Source: Phoma sp. XZ068 (lineage: Eukaryota; Ascomycota; Dothideomycetes; Pleosporales; Didymellaceae). From it: a stretch of 64,000 bases of DNA. Of this stretch, positions 45,631-57,852 are shown piece after piece (position 1 is the first letter of the stretch; each line of letters begins with the position of its first letter). Position numbers and translations under genes: made by a program. The notes beneath the pieces are model-generated. The model was not told the origin of the DNA, did not search any database, and saw only the letters and a program-made list of their open reading frames with translations. The stretch lies in assembly GCA_004835665.1 (NCBI GenBank), contig RBKR01000002.1:1116001-1180000 (forward strand). The letters run 5' to 3'.

Positions 45631-46375
45631 GGATTGGCGGAGTGTGGGGGGACTCAACAATTGAACTTGATTATCGTCCGCGTGTCCGGTGGTGAATTCG
45701 GGCGTGCGATAAGGATGTCGTGGAAGGCGTGATTCTGCGATTGTGAAGGCGACAACCTCATGTGCGGGCGATGCGTGCTGGCTGGGTACTTCTGAGGCTC
45801 TGCGCAGCCCTGTGTGTCCCCTGGATGATCGGCAGCTCCAGAGCCGTCGGCGCCACCGTGGTCGTACAGGCTGCTCAACACGGAGCTGTCCGGCAACTTC
45901 AGACCCGTTGAATCCAGTTTCACCAAGAGTTGTATATTAATTACCATCACGACCACGACGAAAAGGGAAGACATTCAATTTTACTACGACAACAATCTTA
46001 TCAACAGCAAGCGTTACAAGCCTCCGTCTCCAACGCAAATTCTTTACTGTACTGCCAGCCTGTGATAATAGCACAATCGAATCAAGCTGTTTTGCAGACT
46101 ATGAATATGCCCTGTTGAGGCGGAACTATTCTCAATAACTAATCAAAACGGTGCCGTACACGTTGAATTAAGAGAACCAGCTCTTTACACAACGCATACA
46201 ATCTTCAATACAACAGAGCTGCAGACAACCCCTTCTCGTATTCCCAGCAGACTAATGATTGCCAACTCAATTATCCGTTCCACGTTTTTTAGACAGAAGA
46301 GCTAAGATTAATGCTAATTTTGCAGCGTAAACTAAGCAAGTACCGTTTATTCCATCTGTTGTAGCGCAGCGTAGC

Positions 46376-46391
46376 TTTTTTTTTTTTTTTT
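46376..46391. repeat. T16 homopolymer
   Basis: Sixteen consecutive T in an AT-rich spacer; microsatellite-like. Confidence 0.9.
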
Positions 46392-47090
46392 GAAAGGCAG
46401 TGTTTCATCAATGTTGAATAATTCGAAAGTAGGTTCTTAGTGCAAGATAGATAACCTGATTAGTATCCGAAGGGATATACTCGTAGACCTTATCTTACGC
46501 TCTTATATACCCGTCAGTCCAATGATTACCGGTGTTATTAAAGTATCTATTCTCCAATAGAATTAGTACTGCTTAGTCTACATTATATTGTTACATGTAT
46601 GTTTAGCTCTTGTGTTAAACAAGCGTAGAAAGAATGAAAATACTATCCAAGTAAGTTTTACCCCATAGCAGATTAATCAAGAAACTAGATTCCTTTGAGT
46701 TGTAGACGTACTCTCCCCATCTCTGTCAACAGTAAAGATACCAAGGACACGAATTTGCTCATACTTTCCACGGGTTTCCAGATATAAAGAACTAAAGTAC
46801 CCCTCCTTTCACATAATATATCAAGTGATTCATCTTCCACACTGTTATACTTGTATCATCTATATTTTGTGCTAAAGTATTCTCATGTCTCGTTAATATT
46901 CAATTATCCCGAATCAACTTCGTTTGTATAGTAAACCAACCCTTCCTTGGAGCGCTCTTGGTCTTCTCCTGACTCCTATTCCCTACCTCGTCGACATCAA
47001 GCTTAACCCCCTCAGGCTGTTGCTGTAAACTTACCCCTTCGTGTCTCTACAATCTTCAACCCGGTACCGATACCAAGTCACACCCATCCT

Positions 47091-47164
47091 ACGATACGAT
47101 ACAATACAATACAATACACTTCTTACACGAGGACTGATTCGGCTTGGCTTGGCTAGGCTTGGTT
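47091..47164. repeat. Short tandem repeats (TACGA/TACAA and GGCTT units)
   Basis: About six pentamer units of tacga/tacaa from 47091 are followed by several ggctt units near 47139-47160. Replication-slippage products in a spacer. Confidence 0.75.
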
Positions 47165-47459
47165 TGAGTAAGTACATCTCATCGCCAGGTAGACTAGACA
47201 GGTCTACACTGCGCTGCAAACCTCATGTCGATTATGGGCCGCGGTACGACATCGAGCATGGTACCAAGCGCCCAGCATAACAGATATCGTATCACCGAGA
47301 AAGTGAACGAGATTGTACAGCAACAACTTGATTTAAGCATCTCAAGGCAAAGACAAGGTTTAGCGTCGTCAATCTCATTATTACAAGTTCTTATCCCTAG
47401 TCCTACTCCCCACCGCATGGGTAGTTTTGAAAAGGCGTCCGGCTCTCTATATTACAAAA

Positions 47460-47474
47460 CCCCCCCCCCCCCCC
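47460..47474. repeat. C15 homopolymer
   Basis: Fifteen consecutive C on the plus strand, downstream of the ceramide synthase gene; length may be uncertain in sequencing. Confidence 0.9.
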
Positions 47475-47689
47475 TTTCCGGGTTCCCCATGCGTTCCCCA
47501 AAAGTGCTCCAACGCATGGTCTTTGGCCGTGATTATGTTGAATGGCTCCCGTCGTTTGAATATATCGTCTCCATCTTGGATGTCTTGGTCTTCTTTCACA
47601 CATATCTCTGCTCTTCTTCTTCCGTGGTGATGTCGGGCGCATGCTCATCCTTCGCACGTCCACTTCTTCTCCCGACATACGTCCACCAC

Positions 47690-49291
47690 CTACGACTCAC
47701 CCCCCTTCTTCCTCAACTTAACCCTCGACCCAATCGTCTCGGGCTCCTCCCCCTTCACATTCTTAGGCGTACTAGGCGCCGCACCACCCTTCTTCCCACC
47801 CTTCCCCTTCCCCTTCCCCTCCCCATTCATCTCCTCCTGCCTCTCCCTCGCCTCATCCTCACTAGGCTCATACTCACTCCGATCATCATCCGCATCCTTA
47901 TACACAATAAACCGGTACGCAATCCTGCAGATAAAAAACCACCAGAACAGATTCACCGCCTGCAAGCTCGCCAGCAGCCCGAACGTAATGTACTGCGAGA
48001 TCCAGCATTTGTACTGCTGGGTATCCCAGTTTAGGTCGAAGGGGCCTACGGTGCGGAATTCGGTGACGATGGAGTAGAGGATTTTGAGGTTGATGAAGTG
48101 CCGGAGGTAGCCCCAGACGCACATGAAGATGAAGAAGTAGGGGCCGACGATGGGGGAGTCGATGTAGTTTAGGATTTTGGAGGTCTGGGGGTGTTAGTGG
48201 GGGGTGTTGAAATATTAAAGAAGGGAACGTTAGAGGGGGCTTACGGCGAGGAAAAAGTCGGAGATGTCGTGCGTGATGTAGACTGCAATACCCATGTAGG
48301 TGAAGTGAAAGCGGTAGCTGAGCCAGATCAGAGACAGGGTGATGATGTGGTGGGCAACCAGCTCTTTGAAGTCCTTGCGCGGCTTCTCCAGCATGAGGAA
48401 CAAGACAATGGCTTGCTGCGCCCAGTAGCTGGCCTGCAGGAGGTAGTACGCTTTGAAGACGGCCTCGTGCGTGCGGTGCGGGAATCCCTCGTACATGCCT
48501 GTCGTATTAAAGTACCACACCGGGCTGCGGCTCATGACCCACAGGCCAAACGGGCCGTACAGACTAAAGTACAGCGCGGTGTAGGCCTGCTCCATGAAGC
48601 GGCTCTGCTTGGCGCGGCCCTTGATTCCGCAGGCAATGGCAATCGGGCGGATGAGGCGCTGCATGCAGAACTCGCGCGTGAAGCTCAGGACGATGATGTA
48701 GAAGCCGACGAAGGCAAAGTCGCGCGCGCCCTTGCCGTATTGCGTCGGCGCATCGGGGTCTGCGCGCACAGAGGCCGGGATGAGAGGGTCGGAGCGGGGG
48801 AGCGGGTACGAGAGGAACAGACAGGCGGAGAGCGGGTTCGAGGGGTGTGGGTTGACAAGGTACAGGGCGACGATGATGAGGATGAGGATGAGCGGGAGCA
48901 GCCATGTGTGTCGCAGGCAGGCGCGCTTGAACTTGGAGAGGCCGCGGCGGACGGTGCGGCGTTTGGAGCGGCGGGGTCTGTCTGACTTCTGTTGTTGTTA
49001 GTATAGTTTTCTGGAGTGCGAAGAGAACCGGGGCGAGCGACGAGACTCGAGCATAAAGCAGAAAGACCTCAATCGCAGCCCCAACCCCAATCCAGGCCAA
49101 CCCACCCCATCAACAGGCGTCTTCAACCCCTCCGCCAACGCATCCACCCTCCGACTCGTCGCAAAACTCGGCACATCGACATCCCCCGGCAAATCCGCAC
49201 CCAAGCCACTCGACTTTCTCCTCCTGCGGGCCACGCCGCCGCCGACAGTCGCTGGCGCTGAGGCGTGGAGTGGGGGAAAGGGCTCTGTCAT
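47690..49291 (-). CDS. LAG1: Ceramide synthase (LAG1/LAC1 family)
   Basis: Three exons (49291-49106, 48988-48245, 48184-47690) give 474 residues. It makes ceramide from a sphingoid base and acyl-CoA in the endoplasmic reticulum. The TRAM-LAG1-CLN8 domain is clear: YGKGARDFAFVGFY, then SRFMEQAYTALYFS, and the Lag1p motif with the paired His in VAHHIITLSLIWLSYRF and acidic residues in ITHDISDFF. Six or more hydrophobic segments are visible. A basic, Ser-containing N-terminus and a very charged Lys/Glu tail flank the membrane part. The first donor is chosen to keep the frame into KSDRPRRSKRR. Extra ceramide synthases can act as self-protection genes in sphinganine-analogue clusters, but the neighbours here are housekeeping, so a primary-metabolism role is preferred. 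Confidence 0.95.
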
Positions 49292-49852
49292 GTTGGTTTG
49301 AGGCGTGTCGAGGTATCGAGAGCTCTGCGTAGCTACGAGGATGAGGGTCGAGCAGTGATCGCAATCTTAGGCGACTCGATGACCATGCGTGTTGAATCGT
49401 ATCGAGTAACAAGTCAATGTCACCGGCGTGGACGACTAACCGAGTCAAGTCGACGAGTAACCGAGTTGAGTCGACAGTCCTAGTCGGCCGTCTAACAGTT
49501 ACAGCAGTGGAGGTGCAGCAGTTGGTATGCGCGACGTCCCGCGCCTAAAAGTTGCCCATCGGACCCTGTCGGCCTTGCCAAGGCTACAAGTGGATACAGC
49601 GCTCCTTTCCCGAGGCGCGCCGCAATTTGCGAATCGGCCGCCAAGATGTCCTGGATCGGGGGATCGAGGGCGTGGGTGGAAAGGGGTGGCATCTGATTGT
49701 GTCTGACTGTGTTGAGGCGGCTGACTGTGGTGCTGGGGAGTGGGATTGGCTGGGGTGGGTGTCACGTGTCACGATTTTATATATGGTAAGTTAGTATGTA
49801 ATGGAAGGAGAGATATTGGTAGGTGGGATGTATCATGGTAATTTATCTACAA
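49292..49852. other. Spacer, ceramide synthase promoter
   Basis: Upstream of the ceramide synthase and at the 3' end of the UVRAG-like gene. No coding sequence recognised; a short direct repeat of gagt-cga-cga(g) words near 49430-49480. Confidence 0.45.
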
Positions 49853-51799
49853 CTACTCCACCGGCCGTAATCTACTGCCAGGCAAGATACTACTTCTCTG
49901 CTTTGCGACCCCCAAGCTCGCACCATTCGCACTCAAATCGACCTTCAAGCCATCCCGCGTGCTCTTAGGCTCTGCACCAAAGCTGCTTGCTGTCCCTGTA
50001 CTATCCATGCTCCCCTTCCTAGAGGTGAATCCATCCTGTCTCAGCAAACCCCTAATACCGCCGGCCTTCCTGGCAGGCAGCTCGCCCTTGCCGGCGGTAG
50101 CTACATACAGCAGATACTTGAGGTTTGGCAGGGTCTGTCGGATGTCGAGGGGCCGAATTCCGAGGGCGTTGGAAAGGATTTCGATATTCTTGTTTAGGAG
50201 GAAGACGCCATACTCGAACCGGTAGCGCACGACGCCTTTCATGTACAAGGGGTAGGTTCGGGGGTTGTTGGCGTTGTTGTGGCCCATGGCCAGTGGGTCT
50301 TCAATGGTGGACGTGGAGCCGTGCGGTGATATGGGGTATGGCAAGATGACGGAAAAGTACGGCGAGAGCATGCTGACGACCTGGGCTACGTGGCCGAGGG
50401 CTGCTGATGTGACGTCCTGGTTGGCATCGTCGAAGTGTGAATTCGGCAGCAGCAAGCCTCGTATTGTAAAGGCAAGGGATTTGCCAGGGAGAGGGTCGAT
50501 GGGGTAAATCTTGAGGAGGTCCTCGCAGATTCGTCTTCGCTGGCCGGCGATTTCTTCTTCCGCCGACTCAATAGCTTCTTCTGTCTCTTTCCGAAGTTCT
50601 CGCCGCGTGGGCAGCTCCGACGCAATCAGTGCGGCCTTTTCGCGGCCGGCCTGCATCTTCTCCCTCCGCGACTGTATGCTCGCCTTGAGTTCGTCTCGCC
50701 GCCTGCGCATGGCCAGTACCCGACGGTGCTCGGCGGTGGCGGCGAGCTGCACTGTTTTGAGGCTCTCCTCTGCCTCAGGCACCTGCTCGACGGTGGATAT
50801 AGCCTCCCTGTTGGTCTGCAGGATGCTCTCAATCTCGTCTGCAATGCGATCTCTCGTGACCAAAGCATCCTGAATGCAGTCGTCTAGTGTTGACAGGCGC
50901 ATCAGAGCATCGTACGAGGACGACGTCAAGACTCGACCGTCTGGGTTCTCCTTGGGCGGCGCGAGCAGCTCCTGGCCAGTCTTGGCCTGCACGGGCAGAT
51001 CGGTGAAGCTGGTGTAGATGCCGTCTGTCATGTGGAGGAGCACGCAGTTCTGGGGCAGTGGATGTCTGAAGTGGCCGAGTGTCTTGCCAATGAACTGCAG
51101 CGAGCCCAGATGCACGGTGTAGTCGATCAGGTACTGCCAGTCCCGCATGGCCTCGCTCTTTGCCCACACCTTGACCGTCAGCTTGTCGAGGCGAGTGACG
51201 CCGGGGCCGCGGGGCGCGAGGTCGAAGAACTTGAAGTTGGGGTTCATGGCCTTCTCAGCGACCTCGGATATGTACACAGGCTCCTGCTGACCCTCGACGT
51301 GCAGGGTGAAGAAGGTGTCGGCCATGCTGCCTGCGGTGATGTCCTCAAGTCTCTTCTGGCGCGTCAATGGACTGGCGTTGGTCCACTCGAGAGTCGACCG
51401 CCGGCGCATGCCCTTGGCGGGCCGGACGGGGCGCGTGGGCGAGGGCGGCTGGTGCAGGCGGCCATGGTCGAAGCGGTCGTCGTCCTCGATGCTCTGCAGG
51501 TCGCTCGAGGAGCGCGAGTGGGCGAGGGCCTTTGTCTCGCGCAGGGCGAGGGCCTTGGTCGGCGACTTGAGGGTGCTCGGGAGGGCGTCGTCGTCAATGG
51601 TCTTGCCGCGGGAGCGCGTGGGCGCAAGGGTCAGGGCGAGGTTGCGGATGGTGATGCCCTGGAGGTGTCGGAGCTTGCGGTTCTACCGGGGGTCAGCGAC
51701 AGCCTGCGCAGTCGGCGCCATACACACTGAAGGCAGCAGCCACGGGCGCTCGCGCGGCGGAGGGGGCAGCTCCGGCGCGGGCGCGGGGCGCTGGGCCAT
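49853..51799 (-). CDS. UVRAG/Vps38-like subunit of PI3-kinase complex
   Basis: Two exons (51799-51728, 51682-49853; 45-nt intron) give 633 residues. The start region, RPWLLPS joined to NRKLRHLQGITIRNLAL, is typical of fungal UVRAG/Vps38 proteins. A C2-like domain (about residues 110-240, with VKVWAKSEAMRDWQYLIDY and GSLQFIG) is followed by a coiled coil (about 290-400) and then a BARA-like globular region (KIYPIDPLPGKSLAFTIRGL, YRFEYGVFLLNKNIEIL, LPNLKYLLYV). Such proteins bind Vps34-Vps15-Vps30 and direct PI3P synthesis to endosomes. Atg14 belongs to the same Pfam family but usually lacks the C2 domain. It shares a GC-rich divergent promoter with the mL67 gene. Confidence 0.88.
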
Positions 51800-52068
51800 G
51801 GTGGAGGCAATGGGCGGCGGTCAGCCGGGCTGCATCGGTGCGTTCGTCGAGGCACGCTGTGCTGCTGCTCATGGCATGTCGGGTTGAGGCGCCAGTAGTC
51901 GCAGGGGTGTCTCCGCAAGCTTGCGGGCTCGGGGGTGGCAGCTCGACGTCCGCGCAAAAGTGGGCCCGTGAACTTTTGAACATGGCACCGCGCACCACAA
52001 CACCCATCCTCCCGCCGCCCATTGGAACCTCGCATCCGCCGCCCATTGGCACCCTCGCACCCGCCGCC

Positions 52069-53650
52069 ATGCCCCGCAACCTCGCCCGCCTGCGGTACAG
52101 GCTGCCGCCCGCGCCCGTGTCGTTCGAGGGCCTCGAGACGGCCCGCGTGCGCCTGCTGGAGCGCAAGGTCGCCCAGTACGTCGTGCGCCAGTCGAACCCG
52201 CGCCACGTCCGCCTGCAGACGGTCGTCAATGCCAAAGCGAAGCCGCTGGCCACGGGCAAGACGACGGTGCGGCCCATCCGGCCCTTCACCCTGCGCGACG
52301 TCGTCGACCCGCACGGCACTGCGCGCCACGGCCAGATCATCTACGTCTTCCGCAGCATCAAGACGAACCAGGTCATCTACTCGCTGCAGGAGCTGCTGGA
52401 TGTATGAACACCCCGCCCATACGGCCCTTCGTCCTCATGCCCGATATGCTCACACTGACCCCCAGGACCACCACCTCGCCCAGCTGCCCTTCATCGGCAA
52501 GCACTCGGTCCCCGCCATGCTGCGCCCCGACGAGTGGACGCCGCACTGCGTCATCACCTTTGCGACCCCCGAGCAGGGCCACAACGCCTTCCGCAAGCTG
52601 CGCGAGTTCCGCAAGCTGCACGAGCTGTCGTGGGAGAAGACGAACCCCGGCTGGAAGCAGCTCAAGATCGAGCAGCGCATCAAGAAGATCATGGACCAGC
52701 GCGCCAACATGAGCGCCGACCTGGCCGAGGTCCTGCGCATCCAGGAGACACACGGCGCCGCCATGGCCACCGCCCTGGACGATCAGCAGCAGCAGGCCGC
52801 CGCCTTCATGGACTCCAAGTGGGCCACCATCGACGCCCTCGCCAACGCCGCCCTCACCAAGGAGAACAGCGCCAGCAACGTCCAGTGGCTGGAGCACGAG
52901 ATCAGGCGTCTCACACAGAAGCTCAAGATGAAGCACATGCAAAAGGACGCCGACCAAAAGGCCCTCGAAGCGGCGCGCTCCAGCCACGAGACCCGCCTCC
53001 GACGCCTGCAGTACGCGATACGCAAGGCTGAACAGTTCAAGACGATCCAGGAAGAACTCACCTCCAAGGCCGCCCTCGCAAACGAGCCCGGCGCCGAAGA
53101 GAAACTCGCCAACCTCCGCGAACAAGCCACCCTCCTCGGCGACGCCCTCGAAAACCCCGAGCCCACCCGCTCGCAAGAAGACCTCAACACCGACGCCGAC
53201 CTCCTCGAGCGCCACACCGCCGACATCGCCGCCCTCGAAGAAGCCTTCGCCGCGAAAAACCAAGTCTCCGCCCGCGACCACTACATCGCCCGCTCCGTCC
53301 TCCCCGCACACCTCAAAACCCCGCTCCCGGCACCCTACTCCCTCGACGGTGTAAACGTCATGTGGGCAGACCTGCAAGACGCCCTGTACGCCGCTGGCTC
53401 CTGGCCCGACGCCATCGAGCACGACATCCTGGCCGTCAACCGCGTGCGCGACGCTACTGCTTTCCTATCCGCTGAGGAGTACGAGATCGAGAAGAGGAAT
53501 GAGGTGAGCAGTATTTTGCAGGCGTTGAGACCGGGGCTGGATGCTGAGGAGGGGGAGGTGGTGTATACGAGTGAGGAGCCGGTGGAGAAGACGACGGGCG
53601 TGTTGGGGATGTTGGGGAAGGCGAATCCGTTCAAGAGTGCGTCCGCATAG
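52069..53650 (+). CDS. MHR1: Mitochondrial ribosomal protein mL67 / Mhr1-like
   Basis: Two exons (52069-52401, 52466-53650) give 505 residues. The MHR1 (transcription/recombination regulator, now mL67 of the mitoribosome) core spans about residues 10-210: PRHVRLQTVV, GQIIYVFRSIKTNQVIYSLQELLD, LPFIGKHSVPAMLRPDEWTPHCVITF and FRKLREFRKLHELSW. A long coiled coil (about 215-370) and a C-terminal extension make it much larger than yeast Mhr1. An upstream in-frame ATG at 51982 would add 29 Pro-rich residues. I prefer 52069 because it has a strong context (gccgccATG), begins with an Arg-rich mitochondrial presequence, and the skipped stretch holds two ATTGG (CCAAT) boxes. The gene is GC-rich, so false long frames appear on the other strand. 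Confidence 0.88.
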
Positions 53651-56275
53651 GCGTTGCTGTAGATTTGACGCTTTTGTAGGATGTGTCGTGTGGTGTAGTG
53701 GGGTGTATATTATGTTTTGTGTGGATGTGGATGGGGATGTAGGGAGAGTGTATAATACCACTTCTGTTCTTCCACTGCTGTCTTCTATATACCTGTTTTT
53801 ATCGTGCGTGATACTAACGACGAAAATACCATTTCGTATTGTGAGGCAGTTTGTGGCTCGTTGGATGCAGCTTGCATTCCCTCTCACTTCTCTACACTAT
53901 CAAAGCCACGACGAATCTACACAACGAGCCACCAACAAGAAACCTAAACTGAGAGTTTAAGAAGTTTGCAATCAGACTCACAGAACTACCCCTGCGCTAC
54001 CTAGGTACTAACAACCGCGAGCATCAATCGCTGGAGAAATAACTCACATAGCCTCCATCTACAGTCTAGACCCGTCACTCGTCTACTAGTTTAGACGAAC
54101 GCGTCTAGCAGCTTAAAAGTGCGTATTTAGTTCCTTAATCAAGTTCTTTACTTCCAGTTCGAGAACGTGTTTCCCCTAATTGGTTTCACAGCTGTGTAGG
54201 ATTCCAGACTACAACTAACACTTGCAGCAGCACTCACGACCCCCTCTGACGATACGCAAATAGTGGCTGGGCGTATGGTTGTCCGGCGAAACGTTGGAAT
54301 CGCGTCTGGAAGGTTTATCGCTCTTCAGTGTCTAGTCGATGTCAAAGGGTGGGATGTGACAGACCTGTAGACGTTCAGTTGTTAGACCGATGGTTAAGAG
54401 GGCAGTGAATAAGGTAGGCCTGATACGGCGTGGGCTTACTGTACTACTATCAAGGAGTAATTATGTCTCTACTTCTGGTGTCCTTTGGTTAGGTCTTGTG
54501 GGTTAAGTTTATATATTGCCTAGATGCTAGGCTAGAGTGTAGATAAAAAGGGGTGGTAGGATCATGTGTAGCAGCTCCATCTGCAGGCGTATAGCCAGCC
54601 TACTCTGGACTACAGTGTGTAATTGTTGTTGAGTACATGTGTCTGAGGTCAAAGTAGGTCCTCTCGCTCCTTCCCTGTACTACTGATCCTCTGCAAGCTC
54701 ACTATCGCGGCTCTGCAACGGCGTTGAAACAGCTCTATCACAAGCTGATATCATGCTAAAGTGATCATGTTTTGCGGGCATGTCGCTGAGATGCCTACCA
54801 CAACACGATTTGCCCGAGACGTAATAGTCTACTACTACCTAGGTATCATAGCCATAGGACTGCACGCTACGATTCGCAAGTATTCTCGGCTTCTCGTGAT
54901 TTTGGATTAGTATCACCGCATGCTACATCATCACTTGCCTTGCACATGGCAAACCTCCAGTCCACCAACCACACCATCCTCAGCTGTCTTAGACGTCACA
55001 ACCAGCGCAACATCAGACTAATCTTCATTCTCTCGGCCGAGCATGCTCGCAACATAACATGTTATGATCGCGACTTTGACGTTCTCACATCTCACGAGTT
55101 ACCTCGGCGCCGCACACACGTTAATGTGGTGAACAGAATACTAATCATCATGCGGCTCCGGAACCGAGGCTAGTGGGGCTCTTCCAAAAAAACATCTCGA
55201 AAAAAATCGCCATGTGGAGCGTGCCCGTACGTGTCGGGGATTGGGCTTGGCGGTCGGAGGGCTGGTCGGAGGTTTGGGGCTTACGTGCGTAACGGTTGTA
55301 AGGGGGGTTTGCAAATATGTGTGTGGGCGGCGTGATTGGGTGTGGTCAAGGACAGCAAGGTGTTTGTTGCGCTTGGCTACGCGGGTTTTCAAGGGGGGTT
55401 CGAGGAAAATTTTGTGTTTGGCTTGAGAAAGTCGTTGGGTGAAAAGGAGTTGGGTTGATGCTCGGAAAGAGTGTAGGATGACGTACCGTTGGCGTTTTAG
55501 TGCGTTTTTGCTGACCACCAACTCGAAGGTTTTACTTTCATCGTATTGCACAGCTCTATATGTGAGCTCATGGTCACCACGTTTGAGAAGTAATGGTCCT
55601 GTTGAAATGTACGCCGTGCGCATCGAAAATCTAGCATTTCTTTTACAGACATGCAGTGTGAACTCCAATTAGTCTTGTACTGAGGATGCTACCGCTCCTT
55701 GCACTATCACCGCTCCACAACAGCATCGCGTGGCAAAGAGACAGGGACAGGGCTTGTGCTTACGGATTCGCTACTACTTCCTAATTGGTGTGCATTGAGA
55801 TCCAGAAAGGTGACCAGACTCAAGCTAGGCGTTGAAACTGTGGGTCCAAGAATCCTTCTCGTCTTCGGAACATTGAACAGACCGCTTGGCTTCAGATCAT
55901 GCTTCGAATTGTTGATCTTCTACAAGGTGCTACACCTCAAAGACGAAAGAGAAGGCGTGGTAAGCCATGCATGCAGGTAAAAACGTGGTGTACATCATTT
56001 GATAAGTAATCCTTCCATTTGTGACGTGACCGATGGGATTGTATGCATATGACACGACGATTTCGATAAGATACACGGTATCAATCACATGGTAAGGTTA
56101 CGCCTTGACCGAGGAGAGTAGTAATCCGAAAGCTCGACCGCTCGTCTAATCTCCGTTCGGAGCTCCACAGTAGCTTGAGCCGCAAAGCCTTATACTCATA
56201 GGCACATCGTATCCTTCCCTGATACAGAAACAAGCACTGCTCCTGTCCGACACCTTCAATAATACTCCAGAAATC
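53651..56275. other. Long gene-free spacer
   Basis: No gene recognised. Two ACCTAGGT octamers occur at 53999-54006 and 54837-54844. A 175-codon open frame on the minus strand (55141-55668) has no recognisable domain and is left uncalled. Confidence 0.5.
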
Positions 56276-57852
56276 ATGAAGTCCGACGAAGTAACAGCAG
56301 GCGAACATGAATTCGACTGGGACGACCCCAAAGAACCACGAAACCCAAAGAATTGGAGCACTGCCGTTAAGACATATCACACAATCGTTCCTTGCCTGGT
56401 CGCCTTTTTGCTGTATGAAGAGTATGTTCCATGAGAAAGCCATAGCTGACTCAACCATCTCAGCACTTTCGCAACGTCCGTACCGGTATCTACAACTGGA
56501 ATCCTCGCAGCTCATTTCAACATATCACGGACCGAGTCTTTGCTTCCACTTACGCTCTACACAATTGGCCTAGGGATTGGACCACTCTTTGGCGCGCCTC
56601 TCTCCGAGTTCTGGGGACGGAAATGGGTCTATGTCATCTCAGTGACGTTGTTCCTGTGCTTCATGGCTGGAGCCGGAGCAGCCCAGAACTTCGCCAGCAT
56701 CCTCGTGTTTCGCTTTCTGGGTGGACTCCTGGGATCGGCTGGTGTGGCAATGGGGGCTGGATCTATCTCTGACATCTTCTATCTCACGGACAAGGCGGGG
56801 AACATGGCGTCGCTGTTCTTCATTCTTGGTCCGTTCCTTGGTCCTGCATTAGGCCCGCTCGCTGGAGCATACATTGTGGACCAACACGGGCAAGACTGGA
56901 GGTGGTCTCAGTGGCTGCTTGTCATCATCGCCGGTGTTGTGTTGATCGGCCTACTTTGCATGAAGGAGACGGCCAAGGTCGCGATCCTCCGAGAAGAAGG
57001 CTCGACTACCAACGTTGTTGATGTCATGGTGACAGCCATCGTGCGACCAATCAAGATGCTCTTCACCGATCCTATCATCTTCATGCTGACCGTGTATTCG
57101 GCATACGCATATGCCATGATCTTCAGCTTTTTCGCAAGCGCTTCATATGTCTTGGGAACACTGTATTCTTTCAAGGTCAAGGAGATTGGCCTAAGCTTCA
57201 TCAGCGTCATCTTGGGCTACTGCCTTGCCACACTGCTCTTTGTTGTCATTGAGAAGACAGTCATACAGCAGGCTCGGAGCAGGTCGCCTACAGGAAAGGC
57301 AGCACCGGAGTACCAGCTCATCCCTGCGCTCATCGGCAGCGTGTTTATTCCCGTCGCTCTATTCTGGTGCGTTATCCTCACTTCAGAAAGTTCTTGACTA
57401 ACAGATTCCCCATAGGTACGCATGGGAAGCTCATCGAGGAGGAAACTGGGCGGCTCTGGTAGCCTCGGGAATCCCATTGGGCTTGGGGACGTTCTCGCTC
57501 TTCGTGGGTTTCCTATTTAGAACAAAACTCTAACAATCTTTACTGACATTTCTAGCTGTCGGTAATTACATATATGGTAAGCCTATATACCGAGACGTCA
57601 GCATCAGGTAAGCCAGTCCTGACCCAATTTTATCGAATTTTTGCCTAACCCCGCTCAGCTCTAGCCGCCAACGGGTTGCTGCGCTATGTACTAGGTGCTG
57701 TATTCCCGCTCTTCACATTCCAGATGTATGAGCGTCTTGGTGTCAATTGGGCGAGTACTGTGTTTGCTATCTTGTCATTAGCTTTACTGCCAATACCGTG
57801 GCTTCTGTACCGTTATGGGCCTCAGCTAAGAGCAAGAAATCCCACTTTATAG
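56276..57852 (+). CDS. MFS transporter, DHA1 (drug/polyamine:H+ antiporter) type
   Basis: Five exons (56276-56421, 56464-57366, 57416-57503, 57556-57607, 57659-57852) join in frame to 460 residues. The hydrophilic start ends in DDPKEPRNPKNWS, the usual entry to helix 1 in fungal DHA1 proteins. PLTLYTIGLGIGPLFGAPLSEFWGRK carries the loop 2-3 signature, and LGPFLGPALGPLAGAYI is the antiporter motif C of helix 5. About twelve hydrophobic segments can be counted. Proteins of this group export drugs, polyamines or secondary metabolites at the plasma membrane. It lies about 33 kb from the PKS cluster, so a role in exporting that product is possible but unsupported. Confidence 0.92.

Larger units (their letters stand above)
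45243..47689. other. Long gene-free region, partly AT-rich
   Basis: Promoter of the small mitochondrial gene lies at its left end, with a palindromic element at 45614-45630. About 45950-46930 is AT-rich with no readable gene. Simple repeats at 46376-46391, 47091-47164 and 47460-47474 are listed separately. The 3' end of the ceramide synthase gene is at the right. Confidence 0.5.

Noticed and set aside
46376..47474. CRISPR-like or centromeric array
   Set aside because: Only simple homopolymers and pentamer runs are present, without regular repeats and spacers.
48191..48985. 264-codon open frame on the plus strand
   Set aside because: Antisense to the ceramide synthase exon 2; no domain and composition explained by the opposite strand.
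47690..49291. Ceramide synthase as a resistance gene of a toxin cluster
   Set aside because: Its neighbours are conserved housekeeping genes and no sphinganine-analogue synthesis genes are present.
52373..53422. Long 349-codon open frame on the minus strand
   Set aside because: It is antisense to the GC-rich mL67/Mhr1 gene, and its Gly/Val/Leu-rich composition is a mirror of that gene's codon use.
55141..55668. 175-codon open frame on the minus strand
   Set aside because: No recognisable domain, basic low-complexity sequence and no splice support; may be chance.
56276..57852. MFS transporter as the cluster's exporter
   Set aside because: It lies about 33 kb from the cluster beyond several housekeeping genes; nothing in the sequence links them.
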